The notes: generated by a model not told the origin, from the sequence alone. Positions 24,952-34,303 are shown, numbered from the stretch's first letter. The stretch is 64,000 nucleotides of DNA from Limimaricola sp027213785 (GCF_050847355.1 NZ_CP193755.1:2480001-2544000), one strand, 5' to 3'. Made by a program: numbers and translations.

Positions 24952-25677
24952 TCAGGCCATGATCGCGTCGTCGCCGGTCTCGCGCTTCAGCCGGTCGAGA
25001 TCGGGGATGAGGATACGCCGCCTGTCGTCGAGCGCGATCACCCCTTCGCGGCCGAGCTGGCTGATCTGGCGGCTCACCGTTTCGATGGTCAGGCCGAGAT
25101 ACTCCGACATCGCCTCGCGCGTCAGCGGCAGGTCGAGCCGCAGGTCGCCGGATCTCGGCACCATGTCGAAGCTCGCCTCGCGCCGGGCGACCGAGACCAG
25201 AAGGCTTGCGATGCGCTCGCGCGCGGTCTTGCGGCCCAGCACCATCATCCATTCGCGCGCCGCGTCCAGCTCGTCGAGTGTCATCTCCAGAAGCCGCCCC
25301 GCGACATGCGGCATCTCCGCGAGCAGGCGCTCGAACGGCGCGCGGCGAAAGCAGCACAGGGTCACGTCGCTCGCGGCCGCCACGTCGTAGGGCGCGATGT
25401 CGCGGCCCGGTCGGCCGATGAAGTCCGAGGGCAGCAGAAGCCCCACCATCTGCACCCGCCCGTCCTCGAGCGTCTGCGACATGGTGGCGATGCCCGAGAC
25501 CACCGAGCCCACGAAGCTCAGCTCGTCGCCGGCCCAGACGATCTTCTGCCCGGCCTCGTAGCTGCGGTAGAACTTGACCTCTTCGAGCCGCGCCAGCTCG
25601 GTCTCGTCGCACCGCGCGCAGACGGCCCGATGGCGGATACCGCAATCGGCGCAGCGCAGGTTCAGTCGGGGCGTCAT
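24952..25677 (-). CDS. fnrL: FnrL-type oxygen-sensing transcriptional regulator
   Basis: A 241-residue Crp/Fnr protein. The N-terminus has Cys9, Cys12, Cys20 and Cys23 in the pattern CxxCxIRHRAVCxRC, and a further CC pair at 108-109. This is the set used by FnrL-type proteins to hold an oxygen-labile [4Fe-4S] cluster. The C-terminal helix-turn-helix reads LTREAMSEYLGL and TIETVSRQI; the E-x2-SR recognition residues are those that read TTGAT half-sites. The start at 25677 has AAGGAG seven bases upstream; longer starts add non-conserved sequence. It is the likely regulator of the FNR boxes in this window. No clear FNR box was found in front of the gene itself. Confidence 0.92.
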   Translation of the reverse strand: MTPRLNLRCADCGIRHRAVCARCDETELARLEEVKFYRSYEAGQKIVWAGDELSFVGSVVSGIATMSQTLEDGRVQMVGLLLPSDFIGRPGRDIAPYDVAAASDVTLCCFRRAPFERLLAEMPHVAGRLLEMTLDELDAAREWMMVLGRKTARERIASLLVSVARREASFDMVPRSGDLRLDLPLTREAMSEYLGLTIETVSRQISQLGREGVIALDDRRRILIPDLDRLKRETGDDAIMA

Positions 25678-25923
25678 CCCGGTTCTCCTTGCTGGACAAT
25701 CAAAGGTTACCACCGAACGGCGAAGAGGAGTAGCGCGAGACGATTCGACCTCGCGTCTTCGGCACCGAAGCACCCATGGCCATTTTCGGCGGATGGCCCG
25801 CCGGGAGCATCTCGGTCCACGAATCCCCGCCGACGGACCCGCGCGTGCTAGGCTGGGACAGGCTCGAGGCTCATGGATCTAGAGGGAGAGAGCAGCGGCC
25901 TTATCCGAACCGGAGGGCAGATC

Positions 25924-26928
25924 ATGCATGTCGCCGTCTTTTCGGCCAAGCCCTATGATATCGCGTATCTGACCGCGGCCAACGCGGCCGATCCCGGGCA
26001 CGACCTGCGCTTCCACGCGGCAAGGCTCGCGCCCGGCACCACGGCGCTCGCGCGTGGGGCCGAGGCGGTCTGCGCCTTCGTGAACGACAGGCTCGACCGG
26101 CAGGTGCTGGAGGCGCTCGCGGCCGGCGGCGTGCGGCTGGTGGCGCTGCGCAGCGCCGGCTTCAACCATGTCGACCTCGCCGCCGCCAAGGCCGCCGGCA
26201 TCGCCCTGTGCCGCGTCCCGGCCTATTCCCCGCACGCGGTTGCCGAGCACAGCCTTGCGCTGATCCTCACCCTGAACCGCAAGACGCACCGCGCCTGGGC
26301 CCGGGTGCGCGAGGGCAATTTCGAACTCGACGGGCTGATGGGCTTCGACCTGCATGGCAAGACGGTCGGCGTCATCGGCACGGGGCGGATCGGATCGATA
26401 CTGGCACGGATACTCCTGGGCTTCGGCTGCCGCGTCGTCGCGCATGACCCGAACCCCAATCCCGACTGTCTGGCCCGTGGCGTCGCCTATCTCGAGCTCG
26501 ACCCCCTGCTCGCGGCAAGCGACATCGTCACCCTGCAATGCCCGCTGACCGCGCAGACGCATCATCTCATCGACGACCGGGCGGTGGCGCGGATGAAGAC
26601 CGGGGCCATGCTGATCAACACCAGCCGCGGCGCGGTGATCGACACCCGCGCGATCATCCGCGGGCTCAAGAGCGGCCGGATCGGGAGCCTCGGCCTCGAC
26701 GTCTACGAGGAAGAGGGGGAGCTCTTCTTCGAGGACCTGTCGAACCGGATCATCCCCGACGACGTCTTCGCGCGGCTCCTGACCTTCCCGAACGTGCTGA
26801 TCACCGGCCATCAGGGATTCTTCACCACCGAGGCGCTCGCCGCCATCGCCGAGACCACCCTCGCCAACATCACCGCCTTCGAGCGCGACGGCGCCCCCCT
26901 TCATCCCGTTCCGGGTCCGCTGGCGTAG
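25924..26928 (+). CDS. ldhA: D-lactate dehydrogenase (2-hydroxyacid dehydrogenase)
   Basis: A 334-residue D-isomer-specific 2-hydroxyacid dehydrogenase of the fermentative LdhA branch. It has the NAD loop GVIGTGRIGS, the catalytic Arg in INTSRGAVIDT, Glu in GLDVYEEE and His in ITGHQGFFT. It reduces pyruvate to D-lactate with NADH in the cytoplasm, regenerating NAD+ when respiration stops. The ATG at 25924 is preceded by GGAGG; an in-frame start at 25873 adds residues that look like leader. It is divergent from fnrL. A broken partial copy of the same gene lies at 47090-47275. Confidence 0.9.
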   Translation: MHVAVFSAKPYDIAYLTAANAADPGHDLRFHAARLAPGTTALARGAEAVCAFVNDRLDRQVLEALAAGGVRLVALRSAGFNHVDLAAAKAAGIALCRVPAYSPHAVAEHSLALILTLNRKTHRAWARVREGNFELDGLMGFDLHGKTVGVIGTGRIGSILARILLGFGCRVVAHDPNPNPDCLARGVAYLELDPLLAASDIVTLQCPLTAQTHHLIDDRAVARMKTGAMLINTSRGAVIDTRAIIRGLKSGRIGSLGLDVYEEEGELFFEDLSNRIIPDDVFARLLTFPNVLITGHQGFFTTEALAAIAETTLANITAFERDGAPLHPVPGPLA

Positions 26929-27177
26929 CCGGCCTGCGACCATCCGTCCGCATCCGAGCCTAGGATCGGGGCGCCCATGGATCAGCCCAATCTTCGTAGC
27001 GCGCGACCGGCGTCGCTTGATCGTGGCATAAACCGAAGCCCCACCAAGTCAGCCCCTCCCTCCGACAAACCACCTGACGAGGGAAACTGCGGCTTTCATT
27101 CCGCCCGGCCGAGGTCCGATCTCCGCCACAATGCTGAGGCAAAATCGGGGCTCAACGACCGACAACAAGCAGGTTCA

Positions 27178-27627
27178 ATGGCACGACCCCTTCGCGCGCG
27201 TCGTCAGAATGACGGCACTTGCCCCCATCCGCAGAGGCCCCCAAAACTCCTCGCCTCCCTGGTCAGAAGCGACCAGGGCACAGCCACCGTCGAATTCGTC
27301 CTGTGGCTGCCAGTGATGGTGGTCGTCCTGCTCGTGGCCGCCCAGGGGGCCATGCTGTTCATGGTGCAGGCCGATTACGGATCGCTCGCGCGCGATACCG
27401 CCCGGCTGATCTCGCGACATGCGATGACCATCGCCGAGGTGGATGCCTACATCGCCTCCCGCACCCTGATCGGGGGTGCCCCCGAAGCCACTGTCCAGAT
27501 CGCCAATGGTCTCGTGACGGTCACGCTTACCAAGCCGGCCCTCGAAGTGGCGGCCATCGATGTCCTGAACCTCACGGAGGGCTTTGAGCTCACCGCCTCC
27601 GTCACCCAGAGCCTCGAGCCGAGATGA
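27178..27627 (+). CDS. TadE-like pilus assembly protein
   Basis: A 149-residue protein. After an Arg-rich cytoplasmic start it carries the TadE-type segment LVRSDQGTATVEFVLWLPVM with a single membrane helix extending to about residue 60, then a small extracytoplasmic domain. TadE and TadF/G are minor pseudopilins of Flp/Tad pili processed at a G-x-x-x-x-E-F type site, as seen in GTATVEF. I start it at the ATG at 27178, since the in-frame sequence from 26977 to here looks unconserved. The stop overlaps the next gene as ATGA. The main tad cluster is not in the window. Confidence 0.7.
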   Translation: MARPLRARRQNDGTCPHPQRPPKLLASLVRSDQGTATVEFVLWLPVMVVVLLVAAQGAMLFMVQADYGSLARDTARLISRHAMTIAEVDAYIASRTLIGGAPEATVQIANGLVTVTLTKPALEVAAIDVLNLTEGFELTASVTQSLEPR

Positions 27628-29141
27628 CCCCCCGGCCCTTCCTGCGATGGTGGTCGAACGAGGATGGCTCGACCGTCTTCAGCCTGTTCTGGACCCTCGT
27701 CCTGATGGCTCTTGCCGGCCTCGCGGTCGATCCGGTCAATGCCTGGCGTCACAAGCAGTTCCTGAAGCAGACGGCGGACGTCTCGGCTCATGCCGCGGTG
27801 GTCGCCCTGGCCACCGGAGCCGATCCGGTCGGGATACGCAGCGCGGCCCGGCAGGCCGTATATACCAATCTCGACGCGGGTCGTGTCGGCGAGGTTCTGG
27901 CCGATCCCGAGCGGGACATCGAACTGCTGAGCTACGATCCAGCCACCAACACCGCGCGCTCCGCCGCTGGTGGTCCGGCCAACGCGGCGCTGGTGCGGCT
28001 CCAGCACAGCAAGGCCCAGGACAACGTCATTCCCTTCACCTTCCTGAGGGTGGCCTCGCTCTTCTCGGACGGCGACGGTTTGGCAGGCTGGGAGGTGACC
28101 GCCGAAGGCGTGGCGGCGCATGTGCCGACAACGCGCTGCAAAGGGGCGGACATGCTGCTTGCCGGCGGCACGCTGCACCTGTCGGCCAACAACAGCTTCG
28201 CGGCCGGCTACTGCGTGCATGCGCAGGAGAATGTCTGGATGCCGCAGAACAACAGCTTCGCGTCGGGTGCCAGTGTCAGCATGCCGAACCTGACCGACTG
28301 CAAGAACAAGTGCGACGACAAGTCCAATCCCGGGGCCGGTCAGGCTTCGAACGAAATGAACCTGCCGGTGCCCGAACTCGACCAGTTGATCGACCGCTTG
28401 GAGGACGCCTTCGTCTTCGAAGCGCGGAGCCCTGAGAAGACGGCCTTCTTCGACGGCAAGTCCGGTCTCGGCAGTCTCCTGCCTCTGGCGGAGATTGGAT
28501 ACCCGGTGACCGCGCTGACCCGGGGTGCCGTGGTTCACCTGTCACGCGACGACTTTCAGCTTCTGCCGGTGATCCCGCCAGGTCTGGTCTACGACGTCGC
28601 CTGCGACGGACGGATCGCCTCTCTCGGTCGTGCGACGCAAGGCAAAGGCGGCGGCAAGAACAAGATTTCCTTGCCGAACCCGGTAAACGGCAGTGGAAGC
28701 TCGGTATCGCTGAACTCGGTGAATGCCGGCAGCCTGCGCGACATCGCCCTCGTCACCGACTGCGAGATCGAGCTCGGCAACAAGGTCGACATCTCCGGCT
28801 CGCTGCTGGTCTCCACCCGATCGGGGTTGAAGGCGTCGAGCCAGTCGCGGATCGGCGCCGCCGCCGGCAACTGCGATCCCCGCGACCGAACCACCGTTCT
28901 CGTACGCGGCGATATCCACATCCCGGGCGGCTTCAGCGGCTCGAACACCTCGTTCCTGACCGCCGGCAGCCTGCACATGTCCGGGGCGGGAAATAGTGGC
29001 CGCCACCACGGCGTCAGCATGATGGCCCAAGGTGACGTTCATATCACGGCGGGCCATGATTTCGTTGCTTGCAAAACGGAGCCAGCGCTTCAGCCGCAGG
29101 CCCTGATGATCCGGCATGTGGAGCCAGGGCTCGTCAGGTGA
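27624..29141 (+). CDS. TadG-like pilus-associated protein
   Basis: A 505-residue protein. The first 45 residues (NEDGSTVFSLFWTLVLMALAGLAVDPVNAWRHK) form the N-terminal hydrophobic segment of the TadG/Flp-pilus family, usually described as a Tad-like domain. The rest is a secreted region rich in Asn, Ser and Gly with several Cys. It includes repeated NNSFASG/NNSFAAG stretches, suggesting a beta-rich surface domain. Translational coupling to the TadE-like gene (ATGA) makes a two-gene unit, as in many alphaproteobacteria where tadE and tadG are separated from the pilus core genes. The exact role is unknown. The protein ends without an obvious conserved C-terminal domain. Confidence 0.65.
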   Translation: MTPRPFLRWWSNEDGSTVFSLFWTLVLMALAGLAVDPVNAWRHKQFLKQTADVSAHAAVVALATGADPVGIRSAARQAVYTNLDAGRVGEVLADPERDIELLSYDPATNTARSAAGGPANAALVRLQHSKAQDNVIPFTFLRVASLFSDGDGLAGWEVTAEGVAAHVPTTRCKGADMLLAGGTLHLSANNSFAAGYCVHAQENVWMPQNNSFASGASVSMPNLTDCKNKCDDKSNPGAGQASNEMNLPVPELDQLIDRLEDAFVFEARSPEKTAFFDGKSGLGSLLPLAEIGYPVTALTRGAVVHLSRDDFQLLPVIPPGLVYDVACDGRIASLGRATQGKGGGKNKISLPNPVNGSGSSVSLNSVNAGSLRDIALVTDCEIELGNKVDISGSLLVSTRSGLKASSQSRIGAAAGNCDPRDRTTVLVRGDIHIPGGFSGSNTSFLTAGSLHMSGAGNSGRHHGVSMMAQGDVHITAGHDFVACKTEPALQPQALMIRHVEPGLVR

Positions 29142-29490
29142 CCCCCACCTCGGTGAAATGGACCAAGCCCATGCTTCGGCCCTTCCGGGTCGTGGGGGCT
29201 GACGAAGACCAATCCAGAGCTGCGGACAAGGACCTTGCCCTCCGTGGAGGCCTTGAACCGCTGGTGCGGACGATCAACGGCAAGGTGGATATCCGCATCA
29301 GGAATGACAGCTACGGCGCATCAACGAGGCCTGGTCCTCGCAGAGATGACACGCCCCGTATGTTGGCGACCATTCTGCCGGTTCGGATCGAAATTGATAC
29401 GCTCCGCACTGATGGCGTCAGATCAGCCCTCGCACATTTCAGACAGGAAGGGGTTCTGACGCTATGGCCGATCAGGCATGAGCCGTGGTT
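29142..29490 (+). other. Gap between tadG-like and LysR genes
   Basis: 349 bases in which no gene, repeat or regulatory element could be supported. Open frames exist on both strands but show no recognisable family pattern. Confidence 0.4.
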
Positions 29491-30396
29491 TCAGCTCGGC
29501 CCTTCTGCCAACAGGGCGAACCCATTCCAGATGGCGGCGGCTACCGGGCCGGTGACGGGGCGGGCTTGGCGGAAGGCATAGACCCTGGTTTCGAAGGGGA
29601 GATGGGTGTGCGGAAGAGCGATTTCCTGCAACGCTCCCCGCTCGAGGTCGCCGGCGATCATGTGCTCCGGCAACCGACCCCAGCCGAGGCCGGCCACCAG
29701 CAGTGCCCTTTTGCTGTGCAGGTCGGCGACATACCAGCGGCGCTGACCCTTCTGCACGCCGATCTCGCGATCGAAAAGACCGGTGGCCTGCCCGCTGTCT
29801 TGCGCGATCACCTGGGTGAAGCGGCGCAGATCCGAAAGCCGCCCGAGCGTCCCCATCGCCGCGATCAAGGCCGGCGCGGCGACATTGCGCATGATGACAC
29901 GGCCGATGGGCCGGTGCTCGAAACCCTCTTCCTCGAGCATCACCGGCAGCATCGGGGCCACCGCCAAAGCCGCCTCGCCGGATTTCACCGCGTCGATGGC
30001 GCCCGACAGCACTTCAGCACGCAGAACGACCCGTGTTTCCGGAAAGGCGGTCTGGATCCGGCCCAGCACCGGCGTCACCAGATCGGGATCGGTGCCCGCG
30101 TCGATGGCGAGCGTCACCGTCTCTTCCCGCCCCTCCTCGAAATGTCGCACGAGTTGAGCGAGATCATCCGCCTCGGCCAGAACCCGCAGCGACTGCAGAT
30201 AGACCCGCCGGCCGATCTTCGTCAGTTCGAGGCGGTAGCCGGAGCGGTCGAAAAGCTCGGTCCCGGTCTGGACTTCCAGCGCCTTGAGCGCCTGGCTCAC
30301 GGCCGGCTGGGTGCGGTGCAGCCGCTCGGAGGCCGCCTTGACCGTGCCCGTCTCGACGACGGCCCGCAGAACCCTGAGTTGGTCGAGCTTCACCAT
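29491..30396 (-). CDS. LysR-family transcriptional regulator
   Basis: A 301-residue LysR regulator. The N-terminal winged helix-turn-helix is LDQLRVLRAVVETGTVKAAS followed by RTQPAVSQALKALE, and an effector-binding domain occupies the rest. It is divergent from the FAD-dependent oxidoreductase gene at 30502 across 105 bases that contain the inverted repeat ATACTT-N15-AAGTAT. The usual LysR logic would make it the regulator of that gene and of itself. The effector is unknown. Confidence 0.85.
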   Translation of the reverse strand: MVKLDQLRVLRAVVETGTVKAASERLHRTQPAVSQALKALEVQTGTELFDRSGYRLELTKIGRRVYLQSLRVLAEADDLAQLVRHFEEGREETVTLAIDAGTDPDLVTPVLGRIQTAFPETRVVLRAEVLSGAIDAVKSGEAALAVAPMLPVMLEEEGFEHRPIGRVIMRNVAAPALIAAMGTLGRLSDLRRFTQVIAQDSGQATGLFDREIGVQKGQRRWYVADLHSKRALLVAGLGWGRLPEHMIAGDLERGALQEIALPHTHLPFETRVYAFRQARPVTGPVAAAIWNGFALLAEGPS

Positions 30397-30412
30397 GCGC
30401 CCTCGTGAAGGG

Positions 30413-30439
30413 ATACTTATATAGATCAGTGAAAAGTAT
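30413..30439. promoter_or_regulatory. Inverted repeat in the LysR/oxidoreductase gap
   Basis: ATACTT (30413-30418) and AAGTAT (30434-30439) are inverted around a 15-base A+T-rich spacer. They lie just upstream of the LysR start and about 65 bases before the divergent gene. Position and symmetry fit a LysR binding site, but it could equally reflect promoter A+T-richness. Confidence 0.4.
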
Positions 30440-30501
30440 AAATATCAATACAGACCTGTTGCCCTTATCTCAGTCCCGACACCGCAGAAAGGCATCCTTC
30501 C

Positions 30502-31584
30502 ATGACCCAGCACATCGCGATCGTCGGCGGCGGCTATATCGGCGCCGAGCTGGCCAAGTCCCTCGACACCAAGGCCGAGGTAACGCTGATCGAGGCGCGC
30601 AGCCATTTCGTCCACGCCCCGGCGATGATCCGCGGCGTGGTCGATCCCGCGCTGCTCGGCCGGGCGCTCATTCCCTATGACGGCCTGCTGAAGCGGGGCC
30701 GCGTCGTTCAGGCGCGCGCCGCCTCGGTGGACGCCACCGGCGTCATGCTGGAGGACGGGCGCCGCATCGCGGCGACCCAGGTGGTCGTGGCCACCGGCTC
30801 CGGCAACGCCGCGCCGTTCAAACCCAAGGGGGACGACATCGCCGCCTTCCGCGCCGAGAATGCCCGCGTCCATGCGCAACTGCAGGCCGCGAAGAGCGTC
30901 GCCATCGTCGGCGCCGGGGCCGTCGGCACCGAGCTTGCCGGCGAGATCGCCCATGCGATGCCAAACAAGCGGATCACCTTGATCTCGGGCCAGCCGCGCC
31001 TGTTTCCCGACAAGCCGCCAGCATTCGGCGCCAAGCTGGCTAGAAAGCTCGAACGGGCCGGCGTCCGGCTGATCCTCGGGCAGCGTGCCGAGGGTCTCGA
31101 GAACCTGACCAATCCCCATGCCGGCAGCCTGCGGCTCGCGGATGGATCGGAACACGAATTCGACCTGATCTTCCCCACCCTCGGTTCGCGCGCCAATTCG
31201 GACCTTCTGCGGAGCTTGCCGGGGGCTGAATTCGGCTCCGCCGGGCGCATCAGAGTCGATCTCTGGCTTCGGCCCTCCTCCCTGCCCAACGTCTTCGCCG
31301 CGGGCGATGTGGCGGATGCCGGCGATGCGATGACCATCGTGGCGACGAGCCGCCAGTTGCCATGGCTGACGAAGGCCCTGCTGAGCCTTGGCAAGGGCAC
31401 GCCGATCGAGCGGATCAAGCCCTATAAACCATGGGGCGAGAAGGCGCCGCTGCTGCTTCCGCTCGGGCCGAGAATGGGCAGTTCTTTCCTCGGCATCATG
31501 ACCGCCGGCGATTTCCTGACGCGCAAGATGAAGGGCGAGGGCCTATTCGTGAAGAAATACCGCAAGCTGCTCGGGCAGCCCTGA
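30502..31584 (+). CDS. FAD-dependent NAD(P)H oxidoreductase (NDH-2/AIF-like)
   Basis: A 360-residue flavoprotein with two dinucleotide folds: the FAD loop IVGGGYIGAEL at residues 6-16 and the NAD(P) loop VAIVGAGAVGTEL near 133. The C-terminal FAD motif is VFAAGDVAD. It resembles type II NADH dehydrogenase and AIF-like proteins but has no obvious membrane-binding helix, and no redox-active CxxC. It probably oxidises NAD(P)H with a quinone or small acceptor. The ATG at 30502 follows AAAGG. Divergent LysR control is likely. The next gene on the opposite strand converges on its end. Confidence 0.82.
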   Translation: MTQHIAIVGGGYIGAELAKSLDTKAEVTLIEARSHFVHAPAMIRGVVDPALLGRALIPYDGLLKRGRVVQARAASVDATGVMLEDGRRIAATQVVVATGSGNAAPFKPKGDDIAAFRAENARVHAQLQAAKSVAIVGAGAVGTELAGEIAHAMPNKRITLISGQPRLFPDKPPAFGAKLARKLERAGVRLILGQRAEGLENLTNPHAGSLRLADGSEHEFDLIFPTLGSRANSDLLRSLPGAEFGSAGRIRVDLWLRPSSLPNVFAAGDVADAGDAMTIVATSRQLPWLTKALLSLGKGTPIERIKPYKPWGEKAPLLLPLGPRMGSSFLGIMTAGDFLTRKMKGEGLFVKKYRKLLGQP

Positions 31585-31599
31585 GGCTATTGGACGCGT

Positions 31600-32112
31600 T
31601 CAAGGGTGCCTAAACCCCTCCGCGAGGGACAGTTGCGCCCGGTAGGCCCCCAGCCGGCCGTTGGCGTTGCTGTCGACGAGGATGAGCACCGTAAACATGG
31701 CAATGGCGGTGATCAGGCTGGCCCGCCAGAGCGGCCCATCGAGGAAGGGGATCGCCATCGCGCAGAGGGCGATGATCGCCGGAAAAACCCGGAACACCGC
31801 GATGCGGTAGTCGTTCAGCACCTTGTCGGTGCGGGCGATCTCGGCGGCGACGAAGCCCGCGGGATCGCCTCTCAGGGCCGTCGGGACGGTCGCCAGCCGG
31901 GCTTGGGCTGGAAAGAACAGGCCCATGCCGAGGATCAGGAGCAGCCCGCCCGCGACCAGCATCGGGACCACATAGGCCCGCGCCATGTCGGTCGTGCCGA
32001 GCTGCCGGAAGCCCAGACCTGCCAGCGCGAAGGCCAGCCCGAAGGCAATGAAGACGGCGGCGGAGTGCAGTTCGAACCGTGCCCAGTCGGATGCGGTCTT
32101 GGCGATGTCCAT
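31600..32112 (-). CDS. Small integral membrane protein of unknown function
   Basis: A 170-residue protein with four predicted membrane helices: VFIAFGLAFALAGLGF, YVVPMLVAGGLLLILGMGLF, VFPAIIALCAMAIPFL and ASLITAIAMFTVLIL. I start it at the ATG at 32112 (MDIAKTASDWARFEL), which has AAAGG upstream. It lies downstream of the SDR gene on the same strand with a 74-base gap and may be co-transcribed with it. I do not recognise the family; the layout is that of a small DUF-type inner-membrane protein. Confidence 0.6.
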   Translation of the reverse strand: MDIAKTASDWARFELHSAAVFIAFGLAFALAGLGFRQLGTTDMARAYVVPMLVAGGLLLILGMGLFFPAQARLATVPTALRGDPAGFVAAEIARTDKVLNDYRIAVFRVFPAIIALCAMAIPFLDGPLWRASLITAIAMFTVLILVDSNANGRLGAYRAQLSLAEGFRHP

Positions 32113-32186
32113 GGGGTGACCTTTCTGTCGCGTGGCGGGCATGGGCGGCGGGACCGATCATCCCGGCTCCGCCGCCCGCCACCAAC

Positions 32187-33134
32187 TCACAATTGCCAGC
32201 TGAAGCCGGTGTCCTTCTCGGACCGCTCCCACAGCCTGACCATGACCGGCTTGTCGTAAGCGTGGGCGTTCAGCGTGCCGCGGCCGACCGGGCCGACAAC
32301 CTCTAGACGACCGGTGGGGCCATAGAGGGCGCGTTGCTCCAAGCCATCCTCCGTCGCGCACATGACCTCAGGGTAGGAACCTTGTTCGGCGGTTTGAACC
32401 AGCGGCGTCTTGGTCATGATGTGGAACATCAGCCGCATGAACCGGCTTCCGCTCGTCGTGATGAGCGACGTGGCTGACGAGCCGGGGTGGCAGACATAGA
32501 CCTCGACGTTCCGCCCGGCGGTCTTCACCCGGTCCTGAAGCTCGTAGGCGAACATCATCTGCGCCAGCTTGCTCTGGGAATAGGCGGTGTTCGGACCATA
32601 GCCCTCGTTCCAGTTCATGTCGTCGAAGCGGATCGTCTTGAGCCCCATGTTGTAGCCGAGGCTGGCGACGACGACGATCCGGCCCTTCGCTTCCTCGATG
32701 CGGTCGAACAGCATCCCGCACAGCGTGAAGTGGCCGTAATGATTGGTGCCGAGTTGGCTCTCGAAGCCGTCGGGGGTCAGCTTGCGCGTCGGCACCTGGG
32801 CGATGGCGGCGTTGCAGATCAGCGCATCGATGCGTGGGGTGGTCTTGAGCAGCTCTTCGGCCGCCATGCGGACGGAGGCCTGCTCCGCGAGGTCCATGCG
32901 GATGAAGCGCACGGGTGCGGCGGCACCGAATTCCTCGCGTAGCTCGTTCACGGCGGCGGCGGATTTCTCGGCGCTGCGGTTCAGCATCACCACTTCCGCA
33001 CCCTTGCCCAAGAGGATGCGCGCGGCCTGAAAGCCCGCGCCGGCATTGGCGCCGGTGATGACATAGGTCTTGCCTGCGAGGTTGCCGAGGCGTTCGGGCG
33101 TCCAGCCCTTGGGTCCGAAACTCGTGTCAGCCAT
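32187..33134 (-). CDS. Short-chain dehydrogenase (SDR)
   Basis: A 315-residue SDR. The nucleotide loop is VITGANAGAGFQAA and the catalytic tetrad is seen in ICNAA, a Ser in VVVASLGY and YSQSK. The length and the C-terminal extension resemble retinol-dehydrogenase-like or protochlorophyllide-reductase-like SDRs that act on bulky hydrophobic carbonyls. I start it at the ATG at 33134 (MADTSFGPKGW). It follows the aldo/keto reductase gene by 70 bases on the same strand, so the reductases are probably part of one TetR-controlled unit. The substrate is unknown. Confidence 0.83.
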   Translation of the reverse strand: MADTSFGPKGWTPERLGNLAGKTYVITGANAGAGFQAARILLGKGAEVVMLNRSAEKSAAAVNELREEFGAAAPVRFIRMDLAEQASVRMAAEELLKTTPRIDALICNAAIAQVPTRKLTPDGFESQLGTNHYGHFTLCGMLFDRIEEAKGRIVVVASLGYNMGLKTIRFDDMNWNEGYGPNTAYSQSKLAQMMFAYELQDRVKTAGRNVEVYVCHPGSSATSLITTSGSRFMRLMFHIMTKTPLVQTAEQGSYPEVMCATEDGLEQRALYGPTGRLEVVGPVGRGTLNAHAYDKPVMVRLWERSEKDTGFSWQL

Positions 33135-33204
33135 CTGCCTGATCCTTGATATGCGTATATGGGGGAGAAGCGCCCGGCCCTGGACCGGGCGCCATGTCAT
33201 TCGC

Positions 33205-34230
33205 TCAGTCGTGGAGCTGGCCGAACAGCGTGTCACCGCGCCGCCAGACCGGCAGGTAGCCGGGGTATTCGGGCTTGAGCGCGCTCACCTCGTCGAGCCG
33301 CGCCATCTCCTCGTCACTCAGCACGATGTCGGCGGCACCGAGGTTGTCGATCAGCTGCGCTTCCTTGCGGGCGCCGACGATGACGCTGGTGACGCCCGGC
33401 TTGTGCAGCAGCCAGGCCAGGGCGATCTGCGCCACAGAGGCGTTCTTCTCCTCGGCGATCGCGGCCAGCGCATCTACCACTTCATAGCCCTGGTCCTTGT
33501 TGACCGGCGGGTATTCAAAGGCGGCGCGGCGGCCCGAGACCTCGCTGTCGCGGGTGTATTTTCCGCTCAGGAAACCACCGGCGAGCGGGCTCCAAATGAA
33601 GGTGCCAAGGCCGAGGTCCATCGCAGCCGGCAGGATCTCGCGCTCGAGCTCGCGGCCGACGAGGGAGTAGTAGGACTGCACCGAGGCAAAGCGCTCGGTG
33701 CCCAGAAGCCGCGCGACCCCGTCCGCCTTGGCGATCTGCCAGGCAGCGAAGTTCGACAGGCCGATGTAGCGCACCTTGCCCTGCCGCACGAGATCGTCGA
33801 GCGCGCGCAGCGTCTCTTCCAGCGGCGTGGTGACGTCGAAGTTGTGCACCTGGTAGAGGTCGATGTAGTCGGTGCCCAGCCGCCGCAGGCTGCCTTCCAC
33901 CTCGCGCATGATGGCCAGACGGCTGGTGCCCAGGTCGTTCGGGCCGGTGGTCATGGTGTTGTAGAGCTTGGTGGCGATGAGGTTGTCCTGACGCCGGTCA
34001 CCCAGGGCCATGCCCAGCATCTCTTCCGATACGCCGGAGCTGTAGACATTGGCGGTGTCGAAGATGTTGATGCCCGCCTCGATGGCCAGATCGACCATCC
34101 GGGTGGCGAGGTCCTGACCGGTGGCACCGATCATCCCGGCATAGCTGCCGCCCTCATTGTCGAAGGTCATGGTGCCCAGCGTCAGTTCCGAGACGTAGAG
34201 ACCGGTATGTCCGAGTTGCTTGTACTTCAT
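33205..34230 (-). CDS. Aldo/keto reductase
   Basis: A 341-residue aldo/keto reductase with the catalytic tetrad: Asp and Tyr in DTANVYSSG, Lys in IATKLYN and His in YQVHNFD. Its size and the LGTMTFDNEGG start put it near the YajO/Tas-like group. It reduces aldehydes or ketones with NADPH in the cytoplasm. It is the first gene on the minus strand of a divergent pair. Two copies of a 20-base operator for the neighbouring TetR regulator lie between the two starts, so it is likely derepressed by an aldehyde or other electrophile sensed by that regulator. Confidence 0.9.
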   Translation of the reverse strand: MKYKQLGHTGLYVSELTLGTMTFDNEGGSYAGMIGATGQDLATRMVDLAIEAGINIFDTANVYSSGVSEEMLGMALGDRRQDNLIATKLYNTMTTGPNDLGTSRLAIMREVEGSLRRLGTDYIDLYQVHNFDVTTPLEETLRALDDLVRQGKVRYIGLSNFAAWQIAKADGVARLLGTERFASVQSYYSLVGRELEREILPAAMDLGLGTFIWSPLAGGFLSGKYTRDSEVSGRRAAFEYPPVNKDQGYEVVDALAAIAEEKNASVAQIALAWLLHKPGVTSVIVGARKEAQLIDNLGAADIVLSDEEMARLDEVSALKPEYPGYLPVWRRGDTLFGQLHD

Positions 34231-34263
34231 CGTGGGGCCCTCCGGCGCCGCAGCGCTTGCGTT

Positions 34264-34283
34264 TGTAAACCGTGATGTTTACA
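34264..34283. promoter_or_regulatory. TetR operator copy 1
   Basis: TGTAAAC-CGTGAT-GTTTACA: perfect seven-base arms around six bases. The same arms recur at 34304-34323 with a different spacer sequence. The two centres are 40 bases apart, close to four helical turns. This copy is nearer the aldo/keto reductase start. Confidence 0.8.
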
Positions 34284-34303
34284 TAGGTGAAGGCAGCGGG
34301 TCA

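Noticed and set aside
25678..25923. Possible FNR box in front of fnrL (TTGCTGGACAATCAA)
   Set aside because: The spacing is 15 instead of 14 bases and the left half lacks GAY; autoregulation by FnrL is not supported by this sequence.
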